From Bacteroidota bacterium (GTDB lineage: Bacteria > Bacteroidota > Bacteroidia > JABEUT01): 55,759 bases of DNA. The stretch covers positions 1 through 55,759 of the forward strand of contig JABDCA010000018.1 in the NCBI GenBank assembly GCA_013288345.1, read 5' to 3'. Made by a program: the position numbers and the translations under genes. Under the pieces are notes generated by a model. The model did no database searches and had not been told where the DNA came from. It saw only the letters and a program-made list of their open reading frames with translations. Positions within the stretch are counted from its first letter, which is position 1; the number at the start of each line of letters is the position of its first letter. This document shows positions 42,834-50,600 of the stretch, one piece after another.

Positions 42834-43141
42834 TAAGTACTGTGTTTTGTAATATTCTGACTATCAATACTTTATGTATATTATTGATTCTCAGTCATAT
42901 TGGCGTTTCATTGTAAATCATTGTTGATTACAACGATGACCTTGAAAGGCCTGTAAACATGGGGAATTGCAAGAGTTGGTCGCAATATTTAGTCGCAAAG
43001 TGATAGCATGTGAATTAAAGCAAATAGTGATGAACTGCTTGTAAATAAAGGAAAATTGCTTGTAATTGGTGCGATTCATGTTTTAAATATAGCAAAAACA
43101 TGAATATAGGAAGTAGAAAGTTCTTAACGTATGCTGTTTTT
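42834..43141. other. Repeat-rich non-coding spacer at the left side of the accessory region
   Basis: No gene is seen. It holds a dyad at 42912-42932 (TGTAAATCA and TGATTACA), two direct GTCGCAA heptamers 13 bp apart (42979 and 42992), two TGCTTGTAA units 21 bp apart (43036 and 43057), and an exact 11-bp hairpin (43074-43084 and 43095-43105, ATTCATGTTTT). Direct repeats at helical spacing suggest protein binding, perhaps regulatory or recombination arm sites. Confidence 0.5.
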
Positions 43142-43507
43142 CTATGCCCGTGCTTTGATATTCTTCTGCTTCTTTATGAGGGGCTTAAAACGGAACCCGT
43201 TGGTAAAATCATGGTCAATACAACCACAACGAAAAATAAGCCCATGCCCCTGCTTATCGCCTTCGGCTAATAGCTGGGGCGCAACCTTGCTCAAAGTGGA
43301 CACAGAGCCACTCCAATAGCCCTTAAATATCAAATATTGCCTTAGTTCCTTAACACCCCTTAGTATTTCATTGAACTTGGGTGTTGCTATTACTGCTGCC
43401 TTTTCTGCTTCCCATTCTCTTTGAGCCTTAACATAACCATCCTTGTAGGCCTCAGCGATGTAACCCTGTAAATCCTGAACACTTATTGTAACTACTTGGA
43501 TGGTCAT
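43142..43507 (-). CDS. Small protein of accessory cluster, possibly HTH/excisionase-like
   Basis: The 121-aa protein is soluble and basic. The N-terminal helix 'ISVQDLQGYIAEAYKDGYVKAQREWEAEKAA' looks oligomeric. The part 'GVKELRQYLIFKGYWSGSVSTLSKVAPQLLAEG…GLIFRCG…FRFKPLI' has the length and rhythm of a helix-turn-helix plus beta wing, as in HTH_17/excisionase or DUF3853-type proteins of Bacteroidetes mobile elements. I consider that only a weak match. It is the last gene of a minus-strand run of four accessory genes, 18 nt after the small TM protein. Confidence 0.55.
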   Translation of the reverse strand: MTIQVVTISVQDLQGYIAEAYKDGYVKAQREWEAEKAAVIATPKFNEILRGVKELRQYLIFKGYWSGSVSTLSKVAPQLLAEGDKQGHGLIFRCGCIDHDFTNGFRFKPLIKKQKNIKARA

Positions 43508-43525
43508 TTAGCTAAGTATTAGGTT

Positions 43526-43711
43526 TTAACTTTCCATTTGCGCCATTACATCGCCTAATCCAATTTTTCCTTTGGATTTTCTCAGCATGAACCCGACAAC
43601 GATTATAAGTAATATGCCTGCTCCAACTGCTATGGCAATTTCTTTTTTGTAATCTTTAACAGGAACTGCAACATATACAGGCTCCTCAGTGTTTGCGGTT
43701 TGATTGTTCAT
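43526..43711 (-). CDS. Small single-TM protein
   Basis: The 61-aa protein has a polar N-terminus of about 24 residues, one TM helix at about 25-43 (IAIAVGAGILLIIVVGFML), and a basic tail (RKSKGKIGLGDVMAQMES). The positive-inside rule puts the tail in the cytoplasm. It overlaps the RHH/coiled-coil gene upstream by 26 nt and is 18 nt before the next gene, so it belongs to the same transcript. Function unknown; the compact overlap argues it is real. Confidence 0.6.
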   Translation of the reverse strand: MNNQTANTEEPVYVAVPVKDYKKEIAIAVGAGILLIIVVGFMLRKSKGKIGLGDVMAQMES

Positions 43712-44078
43712 CTTTTAAAATGGTATTATAGGTTTTGATTAATTGAGTGGCGTGGCTTTTATCTCCTTCGCTTAATTCAATAATGAATGTGCCTGCAACT
43801 TTTTTGGCAAACTCTTTCTCATTCGCAAGCTGTTTAGTTAACTCCGCAATCTTTTTCTTTTGGGCTTCGTTCAACTCTTTTTCTTTACTGAGCTGGACTT
43901 GTAGTTCTGCTATTTTCTTTTCAAACCCAGCGGCTTTTTTGAGATATTCCGATATATATAGTGAAAGAGTCTTTCCTGCTTTCAGGGCTTCTTTATTCAT
44001 GCTGAAAGCCATATCTTCATCGATACGGCTTGCAACAGGTATTCCAAATTGTGGGTCTTTCGGGGCTAATTTCGCCAT
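43686..44078 (-). CDS. RHH-like plus coiled-coil protein (MobC- or partition-like)
   Basis: The 130-aa protein has an N-terminal part (about 15-50) 'PVASRIDEDMAFSMNKEALKAGKTLSLYISEYLKKA', which reads like a ribbon-helix-helix DNA-binding fold (strand, then helix-turn-helix). A heptad-rich coiled coil follows at about 52-100 (KKIAELQVQLSKEKELNEAQKKKIAEL), then a short C-terminal domain. Such proteins act as MobC relaxosome factors, repressors or partition proteins in mobile elements; which applies here is not clear. A 6-bp dyad at 44083-44100 lies immediately before its start and could be an autoregulatory operator. Confidence 0.6.
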   Translation of the reverse strand: MAKLAPKDPQFGIPVASRIDEDMAFSMNKEALKAGKTLSLYISEYLKKAAGFEKKIAELQVQLSKEKELNEAQKKKIAELTKQLANEKEFAKKVAGTFIIELSEGDKSHATQLIKTYNTILKDEQSNRKH

Positions 44079-44082
44079 AGTA

Positions 44083-44100
44083 CACTCTTGTTATAGAGTG
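44083..44100. promoter_or_regulatory. Dyad upstream of RHH-like gene
   Basis: CACTCT and AGAGTG form an exact inverted repeat around TGTTAT, 5 nt upstream of the ATG at 44078. It is a possible operator for the RHH-like product, or a small leader hairpin. Confidence 0.4.
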
Positions 44101-44170
44101 CAAGCTTAGCCCAGACGCAAGGAGAGATACAAGAGGGATAAAGGATTAGAACTATAACCCCCTTAAATAG

Positions 44171-45271
44171 TTAGGACTTAGCCCTTGATTGTTTCTCAGC
44201 AGAGAATATTAAATATTTCCCCTGCTCAGTTTTTATCTCTATTATCGGATTCTTACAAATCTTTTGGTCGGAGGAGATTATCTCATTGAGATATTTCTCT
44301 TTGAATACGGTTATTTTACCACCCTTCCCTTTATACGTAAAGTTTTGTTCTATCCATTGTGCTAATTCAGTCTTTATGCAGCCTGTAATGAGGCTGGCGT
44401 TATACAAACGTTTAAAGGCATCTGCTAATTGATTGCCATTAGATTTGAACAGTAGTTTATCTGTTATTTTATTTCCGTTAAATGCAGCCAGAAGAAACTC
44501 GTGCTGATTTGGGTCAAAATACTTCTTTAATACTTCAATCACTTTCTCTATCTCTGAAAATACAGGTATCTTAATACTCACCGCAAGTAACGCTTGCCCT
44601 TTATTGGGTATTTCAGGTTGTATTTCTTCAAATTTGGGAACTTTTATCTGCTCAATATAATCTATGAGTTTCTGAGGGATAATATCTTTATCATATAATT
44701 GGTTCATGCGGGTATAATACTGTCCCAATAACTCTTTGGAGAAATGCCCCAAAGCATTATCAATAGATGTATAATTGATTACAAGATAACTGACCCATAT
44801 TTTTACAACAAATAAATTAAAATATTCGTATTGTGCATTTTCATTTTCCGGTAGTCTTGAAGCAAGGGCATCTAACTCATCAGTGTTCATTACCTTGCTG
44901 TCTTTTTTTTGTACGTTCGTTATATCTGAAAAACTATTGTCAAATGATATATGACTTCCGAGTATCTCTAATAGTTTTTCCGTAGACAGCTCAACGAATT
45001 TATCGCCGTATTGTTTTTCAATCTGTTGAAGGAGATTAATAACTTTCATTTGTATCATTCCTGAAATGTTAAAGTTCATTAGAAGTATCTCCAAGTATTC
45101 ATCTAAGGATTTAACTCCCATCTTTTCTAATATTTTCATAAAGGATTTGTAATCCTCTTTCATAGGATGGAAAAATGGCATAAGGTGTTTCTTAAACGTA
45201 GGAACGTCTGGATAGATTTGATTTAGTATGACAGCCATTTCATTATTATTTATATCCGGTACGTCGCTCAT
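44171..45271 (-). CDS. 366-aa accessory protein of unknown function
   Basis: A mostly helical, soluble protein without signal or TM helix. I cannot place it in a named family. The C-terminal ~110 residues ('LLFKSNGNQLADAFKRLYNASLITGCIKTELAQWIEQNFTY…KITVFKEKYLNEIISSD…CKNPIIEI') have the look of a winged-helix-like module seen in Bacteroidetes accessory and mobile-element proteins. The N-terminal 100 residues look like an all-helical bundle. It leads the four-gene minus-strand cluster, 92 nt before the RHH-like gene. Its upstream region contains the CGTAACG motif array, which may regulate it. Confidence 0.6.
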   Translation of the reverse strand: MSDVPDINNNEMAVILNQIYPDVPTFKKHLMPFFHPMKEDYKSFMKILEKMGVKSLDEYLEILLMNFNISGMIQMKVINLLQQIEKQYGDKFVELSTEKLLEILGSHISFDNSFSDITNVQKKDSKVMNTDELDALASRLPENENAQYEYFNLFVVKIWVSYLVINYTSIDNALGHFSKELLGQYYTRMNQLYDKDIIPQKLIDYIEQIKVPKFEEIQPEIPNKGQALLAVSIKIPVFSEIEKVIEVLKKYFDPNQHEFLLAAFNGNKITDKLLFKSNGNQLADAFKRLYNASLITGCIKTELAQWIEQNFTYKGKGGKITVFKEKYLNEIISSDQKICKNPIIEIKTEQGKYLIFSAEKQSRAKS

Positions 45272-45416
45272 AATGTAGATATATTAATTGTTTTTGTTTT
45301 AATTGCTGCAAAGGTCGGTAGTTTTTTTGTCAAAACACAAATTCTAAAAAGGTTCAGATTATTTCTTCTGTTAGCTCATCATAAAGGCATTACTTGGTTG
45401 CATATCCACGTTAATA

Positions 45417-45522
45417 TACGTAACGCAGTATATCATACGTAACGCTACGTTACGTATAACAAAAGGCACGTTACGTTATGTTACGGAATTTTATTTAACG
45501 TAACGTAAGCAGACGTTACGTA
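45417..45522. repeat. Array of CGTAACG / CGTTACG motifs in both orientations
   Basis: CGTAACG occurs at about 45419, 45438 and 45499; CGTTACG at about 45448, 45469 and 45514; and a variant TGTTACGG at 45479. Two form exact palindromes: ATACGTAACG(cta)CGTTACGTAT at 45435-45457, and CGTAACGT(6 nt)ACGTTACG at 45499-45520. Seven sites in 106 bp, absent from surrounding DNA, resemble iterons, a partition site or a cooperative operator array. Confidence 0.75.
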
Positions 45523-45594
45523 ATATGGCAATTTCGTTGGCACTTGGCAAAAAAAACTTCTTTTAATAAGGTCAGGTATTTAGAGTGAAAATGT

Positions 45595-45602
45595 TATTTT
45601 TG
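45595..45602 (+). promoter_or_regulatory. -7 box preceding the long hairpin
   Basis: TATTTTTG matches TAnnTTTG. It would start transcription near 45609, about 50 nt before the base of the hairpin, and could drive a small RNA or the leader of the lipoprotein gene. Confidence 0.4.
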
Positions 45603-45658
45603 GTATATAAACTAATAAAAACAAAATATTGGTATAAATAATTCAAAGGAACTAACAT

Positions 45659-45816
45659 AACAGCGTTAGCTTACTTGTATCTGGAAACTACGACAATCCA
45701 AAGATTCACAAGGATAAGTTATTCGCTCACGTCAAGGCGTGGGCTTTACTTATTTGTGGATTGGGTGCGTCGTAGTACCTCAGATGCGATAAGTGAATGT
45801 CCCACGCTGTTTTTTT
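45659..45816 (+). ncRNA. Putative structured RNA: ~150-nt near-continuous hairpin ending in T7
   Basis: The 8-bp closing stem AACAGCGT (45659-45666) / ACGCTGTT (45804-45811) encloses successive helices. These are CTTAcTTGTATCTGG (45670-45684) with CCtCAGATGCGATAAG (45778-45793), exact ACTACGAC (45687-45694) with GTCGTAGT (45769-45776), AATCCA with TGGATT, ATAAGT with ACTTAT, and GCTCACG with CGTGGGC around loop TCAAGG (45732-45737). Seven Ts (45810-45816) follow the closing stem. A TAnnTTTG box lies upstream. It may be a small RNA (6S-like in outline), a processed leader or a palindromic DNA element; Rfam family unknown to me. Confidence 0.45.
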
Positions 45817-45945
45817 ATAAACACCACTTAGGGATGTTGGGGTATAAACACAAAAAGCCCATGCCATAAAACAAAACATTCTTTCAATTAAAAGTGGAAG
45901 CCGAAAGACTTTATGAGTAGGCATAAAATTTAAAACCTTAATCAA

Positions 45946-46188
45946 ATGAAAACATTATCTATTATCACAATAGGATTAGTTATACTTATTAGCTCAGGCT
46001 GCGGCACTCTTTTCGGCGGTCATATTTCCGACTGTCAAAAGCACAAACCTGAAAAAGGAGGTCGTGAAATACGGGTAGCAGCACTGGTAGGCGATATTAT
46101 TGTACAACCCTGCCTGCTTTGGCTTGCTATTGATTTTGCTGACGGAGCAATTTATAAGCCGTGCAGTACGGATAAAAAAGACAAATAA
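45946..46188 (+). CDS. Small lipoprotein, YceK/YidQ-like
   Basis: The 80-aa protein has a lipoprotein signal (MKTLSIITIGLVILISSGC), with Cys19 predicted to be lipidated and GTLFGG after it. The mature part 'EIRVAALVGDIIVQPCLLWLAIDFADGAIYKPC' resembles the YceK/YidQ group of small outer-membrane lipoproteins (GCG…, V..D…P….D). It is flanked upstream by the hairpin region and downstream by a perfect bidirectional terminator. Function unknown. Confidence 0.65.
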   Translation: MKTLSIITIGLVILISSGCGTLFGGHISDCQKHKPEKGGREIRVAALVGDIIVQPCLLWLAIDFADGAIYKPCSTDKKDK

Positions 46189-46214
46189 GCCTTATCAAAT
46201 GAACCAGTAAATAA

Positions 46215-46245
46215 AAAAAGGCTCGGTAGTTTACCGAGCCTTTTT
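46215..46245. terminator. Bidirectional terminator
   Basis: Perfect 14-bp arms AAAAAGGCTCGGTA and TACCGAGCCTTTTT surround a 3-nt loop. A-run and T-run at the two ends let it terminate the plus-strand lipoprotein and the minus-strand T9SS gene. Confidence 0.9.
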
Positions 46246-46268
46246 ATTTTAATACCCTATTAGGAAAC

Positions 46269-47609
46269 TCATTGAATAATAAGCTTTCCGCTTGACATAT
46301 ATTCTCCTTTCTCCGAAACAACCCTATACAAGTAAATACCCGCAGGTTGACTGGTTAGGTTTATTTCTGTTGTATTTTTGTTAAGCCTATCTTGGTATAT
46401 ACTTTGCCCAAGCATGTTATATACTTCCATTTCTGCTTTGCTTGTTATATTATCAATTGAAATAGTAAACGTCCCATTACTTGGATTTGGGTAAACTTGT
46501 ACCCTTTCTTTGTTATTTGTCAACTCATTTATTCCTGTTAATGTATCATTCAACATAGCAATGTTACTTATTGCTGTATTACCAGAACTATCAAAACCAC
46601 CTCCAGCATAGAGGGTTGAATCATAAACAGCAATGTTCCAAACTAAATTAAAAGCACCTCCACCTAACCCAGCCCCAACTGGCGACCATTTTGTACCATC
46701 CCATTTAGCAATATTTTTTACCGACGTACCTCCGGCATTTGTAAGTTGCCCTCCAGCGTATATGTTACCCTTATAACCACAAATGCCATTAACTTGTACT
46801 GGTGATCCAGTAAGTCCTGAACCAAGAGCAGACCATGTTGTATCATTCCAAACAGCTATGTTATTAGCGGATTTTCCACCAGCCTTTGTAAATGTTCCAC
46901 CTGCATAAAGTTTACCATTATAAACACTTAATGAAAAAACAATCCCATTTAATCCTGAACCTACAGAATCCCATTTTGCGCCATCCCATGAAGCAATATT
47001 ATTAACTTTACTACCTGCTGCACTATCCATTTCTCCACCTACATATAGCTTTCCATTATAAACAGTAGATGCAAATGGAACACCATATATTCCATTTCCA
47101 ACCGAATCCCACTTAACACCATTCCATCTAATAATATACTGTATTCCACATCCATAAGCTATAAAATTCCCACCTGCATAAAGTTCTCCTTTATACACAC
47201 ACAATCCCTCAACATTCCATCCAACCTTATTCGTTATTCCAACACCAACTGAATCCCAGCTTAGTCCATTCCATTGGGCAATGCTTCTTGCAGAATCATT
47301 ACCAGCACCATAAAATTGTCCAGACACATAAAAAACTGAATCATATCCCATAATATCATCAAGGCCACCTCCGCTTTTATACTTTATACCTGAACCCAAG
47401 GAATCCCATTTTGAGCCATTCCAAACAGCTATATCATTTGCGGGAACCCCACCTGCCATTGTATATGAGCCACCTACATATAATTTGTTGTTGTAAACAC
47501 ATAATAAACCGGCAAACCCATTCATGCCTCCGCCCACAGGAAGCCATGTTTGGCAATGAGAATCCATTGAAATAACACAAAGAAATGATATGAATAAAAG
47601 CCTCTTCAT
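46269..47609 (-). CDS. T9SS-secreted propeller-like repeat protein
   Basis: The 446-aa protein has a signal peptide (KRLLFISFLCVISMDSHC) and about seven tandem ~45-aa units 'Y.GKLYVGG.F..AGG….NIA.WDG..WDSVGSGL.G', a propeller-like repeat often seen in Bacteroidetes secreted proteins. It ends with a type-A T9SS domain ('VQVYPNPSNGTFTISI…', '…AGIYLYRVVSEKGE'). It lies 30 nt downstream of the giant 2554-aa gene on the same strand, so both are probably co-expressed. It is probably a surface or extracellular protein; ligand unknown. Confidence 0.82.
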   Translation of the reverse strand: MKRLLFISFLCVISMDSHCQTWLPVGGGMNGFAGLLCVYNNKLYVGGSYTMAGGVPANDIAVWNGSKWDSLGSGIKYKSGGGLDDIMGYDSVFYVSGQFYGAGNDSARSIAQWNGLSWDSVGVGITNKVGWNVEGLCVYKGELYAGGNFIAYGCGIQYIIRWNGVKWDSVGNGIYGVPFASTVYNGKLYVGGEMDSAAGSKVNNIASWDGAKWDSVGSGLNGIVFSLSVYNGKLYAGGTFTKAGGKSANNIAVWNDTTWSALGSGLTGSPVQVNGICGYKGNIYAGGQLTNAGGTSVKNIAKWDGTKWSPVGAGLGGGAFNLVWNIAVYDSTLYAGGGFDSSGNTAISNIAMLNDTLTGINELTNNKERVQVYPNPSNGTFTISIDNITSKAEMEVYNMLGQSIYQDRLNKNTTEINLTSQPAGIYLYRVVSEKGEYMSSGKLIIQ

Positions 47610-47639
47610 TCTATAAATATACGAAAAAGAGCTAATACC

Positions 47640-50600
47640 TTAATGTACAATCATTATTTTATCCGCTTTTATCAGGTCGTTATTTTTATCGGTAATACGA
47701 TAATAATAAATACCCACTGCAAAATCACCTATAGGCAGTACTGTAATACTACTATTCAAATTTTCACACTTAACTACCTGTCCCATGCTATTGTATAAAC
47801 ATATAGTGGCAACTTCATCAGTCTGTAATAATATTTCTACATTTAGAAGAGAATTAGCTGGGTTCGGATAAACCTTAGCATTAGATAATGCACTCTTGGT
47901 TGCAGGTTTAATAGCATTATCGCTTCTATTGCTGCAAGTATTATGATACAGGGTATTGTCCATTATATCCATAATCGCTCTGGCTGTAAATACTTCCTTG
48001 CCATATTTCTCAGGGCATTCTTGTGCAACTGTTCGTAAGGTTGCAGCCTCTATACTATCAGGCACTAATTGCCCGTTCAGTAACATGCTTATTATAATAT
48101 TGCCAACAGCTTTGTAAGTCCCTTCCGGAGCATTAATAGGCACTATGGATGTGTTAATTGCCAGTGCGGAATTTAACTCCGCACTACTTGGCCCATTTGT
48201 GTCCGCCAATAAGTTATCAATACTATCAATTTTGCCGATGTTAGAGTTTTGCAAACTATCGTAAAACGAATTGATAAGCGAATCACTTAACAATGAACTA
48301 CCAGTATCTTTAATGAACTTATATAATGCATGTTTTTCTACCCAATGTGCAACTTCAGGATATAAATTAAAAGTATCTGTATTGTTAACTATTGCATGCG
48401 CAAGGGTTAATTGAGCAACCGGAGGGGGGCAATTTTTGAACTTATTACTTTTGCAGTAATAACAACTATGTGCACCTGAATTTGCATTGTTCATTGGAGT
48501 AATGTTATACGGTGCTTTGTTAAAACTAAGCTTATTTAGTGGTGGATTATAGAAGGGCTTATTTTGTACGTAAAACGGGGATTGCGAGCCAAAAGAATTA
48601 TTTGCATAAGTAGCAAAGCTGTATGTCCCATCCCATGTATTATCAAGTGGAGCTGTTGCATCACCCTGTTGGCCTATAATTGCATTTGCATTTAAAATTA
48701 ACCCCGTATTATTATTAATCATCAGGTTTTGGGTGACAAAAGTATTAAGGCTCTGTGGGCCTTCAAACGATAAACCATAATAGGTACTATTGGCAATATT
48801 GCAGCCCAAAAAGTTATTGGCGAGGCAGGTATTCAAATCAATACCTATATCCGCATTTCCCAAGCCTGTAATATCATTATCAATAACTGTACAAGAAAAA
48901 GCATCAGCCATTTCTATACCAATATTGGTAGTGCCCGGAGAGTTAAGGTTAATAATATTCGTATCAATTACTGCGCCCTGTAGGTTCACTGTATAAATGC
49001 CATTATTGTAAGTACTGATAGTATTACTTATAGCAGTATATCTGGTAGTAGTACTCAGTGCATTCTCAAATATACCAATGCCATAGTTAGCCCCAGTTGC
49101 AGGTATTGTACCAGTTATAGCAAGTGTATTTGTATTGGCGATAATCTTTGAAGTAGCATTGTTAAATCCGACAATCCCCAACATGCAATTATTCAGGTTA
49201 TTACTCAAAACTGAAATGTTTGACGTAGCCTGATTGCCAAATAAGCCAATACCGTTAGGCGAATTAGCTGTAAGGAACGCATTACTATTACTGATTGTGT
49301 TGTTTGTAATGCTGAACTTGCTTGCAGTATTATTCTGCCCAAAAGTATTACCAACCAAGACAGCATATTGGCAATCATTAAACGAATTGTAAACTGCACT
49401 GGCTGTAAGTTTGGTGTTATTGTTAATGTTCACACCCCGATTACAATTAATGAAAGTATTGTTATTTGTAGTCGCACTTTGCCCTACAGTCACAGTATTT
49501 TTAACTGTATTGTTTATAACAGCTATGCCTGATAATTGAGCAGTTGGGTTTTGCGTAGTATTGGTGGTAATATTCTGAAAGATATTATTCGCAATAGCCG
49601 CACTACTATTTGAAATGAGAATACCACAATCTAAATTATCAAAAGTATTTGTAGATGTAAGATTATTGGCAAAGCCAATAGTAAGGCTTTTCACGCTCGC
49701 TATGTTAATACCTATTAAGCCCCTATGTCCTAAATAAGGCGAAGGACTGACAAGTGTTTGGGGAGTAGTGCCCAATATAAAGCCGGGACTGGAACCAAAA
49801 GTGTAGGTATCATCATAGCACCTGAAATATGTTTGCGCTATATTACCAGAGTGAGTTCCATTATATGGCATTATGTTTAAACCTACATAATCCTTATTAA
49901 AGTCTGATGCAGTAATAGTATATAATGCACCGTTCTCAGATGTAATAGCATCAATAGCATCCTCAATCAGTGAATTATCAACGTTTATAGTTCCGCTTGG
50001 CTGCACATCAATGCCTTGCCACATTTCATCACATGAATGGATATGGCTATTATTTATTATCAAGTTGGCTCCATTTTGAACAAGAATATTTGAAAACGAA
50101 CCCATTAAAACATCACATTCATTAAGTGTTAATGTTATGCCAGAATTTACTATGAAATACCCATTGATATTCATGTTCAGGTCTCCTTGTATAGTGTAAT
50201 TATTTCCAGATTTTACTATTGTTCCACTACCCAACGGGGTAGAGCTTGTAAGCGTATTAGCATTAAAATCAGTAAAGCCATCAGCTTCAAATTGGTCGCA
50301 GCATCCTCCAACGAGAAAGGTTTGTGTGCAGCAATTACTACCACAGCATACGTCAAGTGTAACAGTAAAAGGCTTTGTTAATATGCTTACAAGATACGGT
50401 ACATAAACTGTGGCATTTGAACCTGAAAGAGCTGCCTGAACATAAGCCCCATTGGCTATTGCATTGGCTGATAAGCTCCATGTATAAGTTGGATTGGTAC
50501 AAGCAAAACCTGAAATGGTTGATGTTAGATTCAGTGCGGCATAATCTTTCCCGCCAACATTTACTAAGTTTCCGGCACAAGTAGCGGAAGGCCCAGCAAT

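Larger units (their letters stand above)
45272..45945. other. 674-nt gene-free region: motif array and long hairpin
   Basis: This is the largest intergenic region of the accessory segment. Between 45417 and 45522 it holds clustered CGTAACG/CGTTACG motifs. From 45595 there is a promoter-like box, then a ~150-nt hairpin with a T-run (45659-45816). 45817-45945 contains nothing I recognise other than the leader of the small lipoprotein. A 64-codon frame at 45675-45869 crosses the hairpin and is not considered a gene. Confidence 0.7.

Noticed and set aside
43131-43319. 62-codon plus-strand frame overlapping the HTH-like accessory gene
   Set aside because: The minus-strand gene has a better start, compact spacing with neighbours and plausible protein composition.
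45659-45816. Integron attC site or retron msr-msd
   Set aside because: The ends do not match the attC consensus (RYYYAAC/GTTRRRY), and no integron integrase of that type or reverse transcriptase gene is visible in the window.
45675-45869. 64-codon open frame on the plus strand
   Set aside because: It runs through the paired arms of the long hairpin, has no recognisable domain, and starts at a weak site; the RNA or palindrome explanation accounts for the sequence better.
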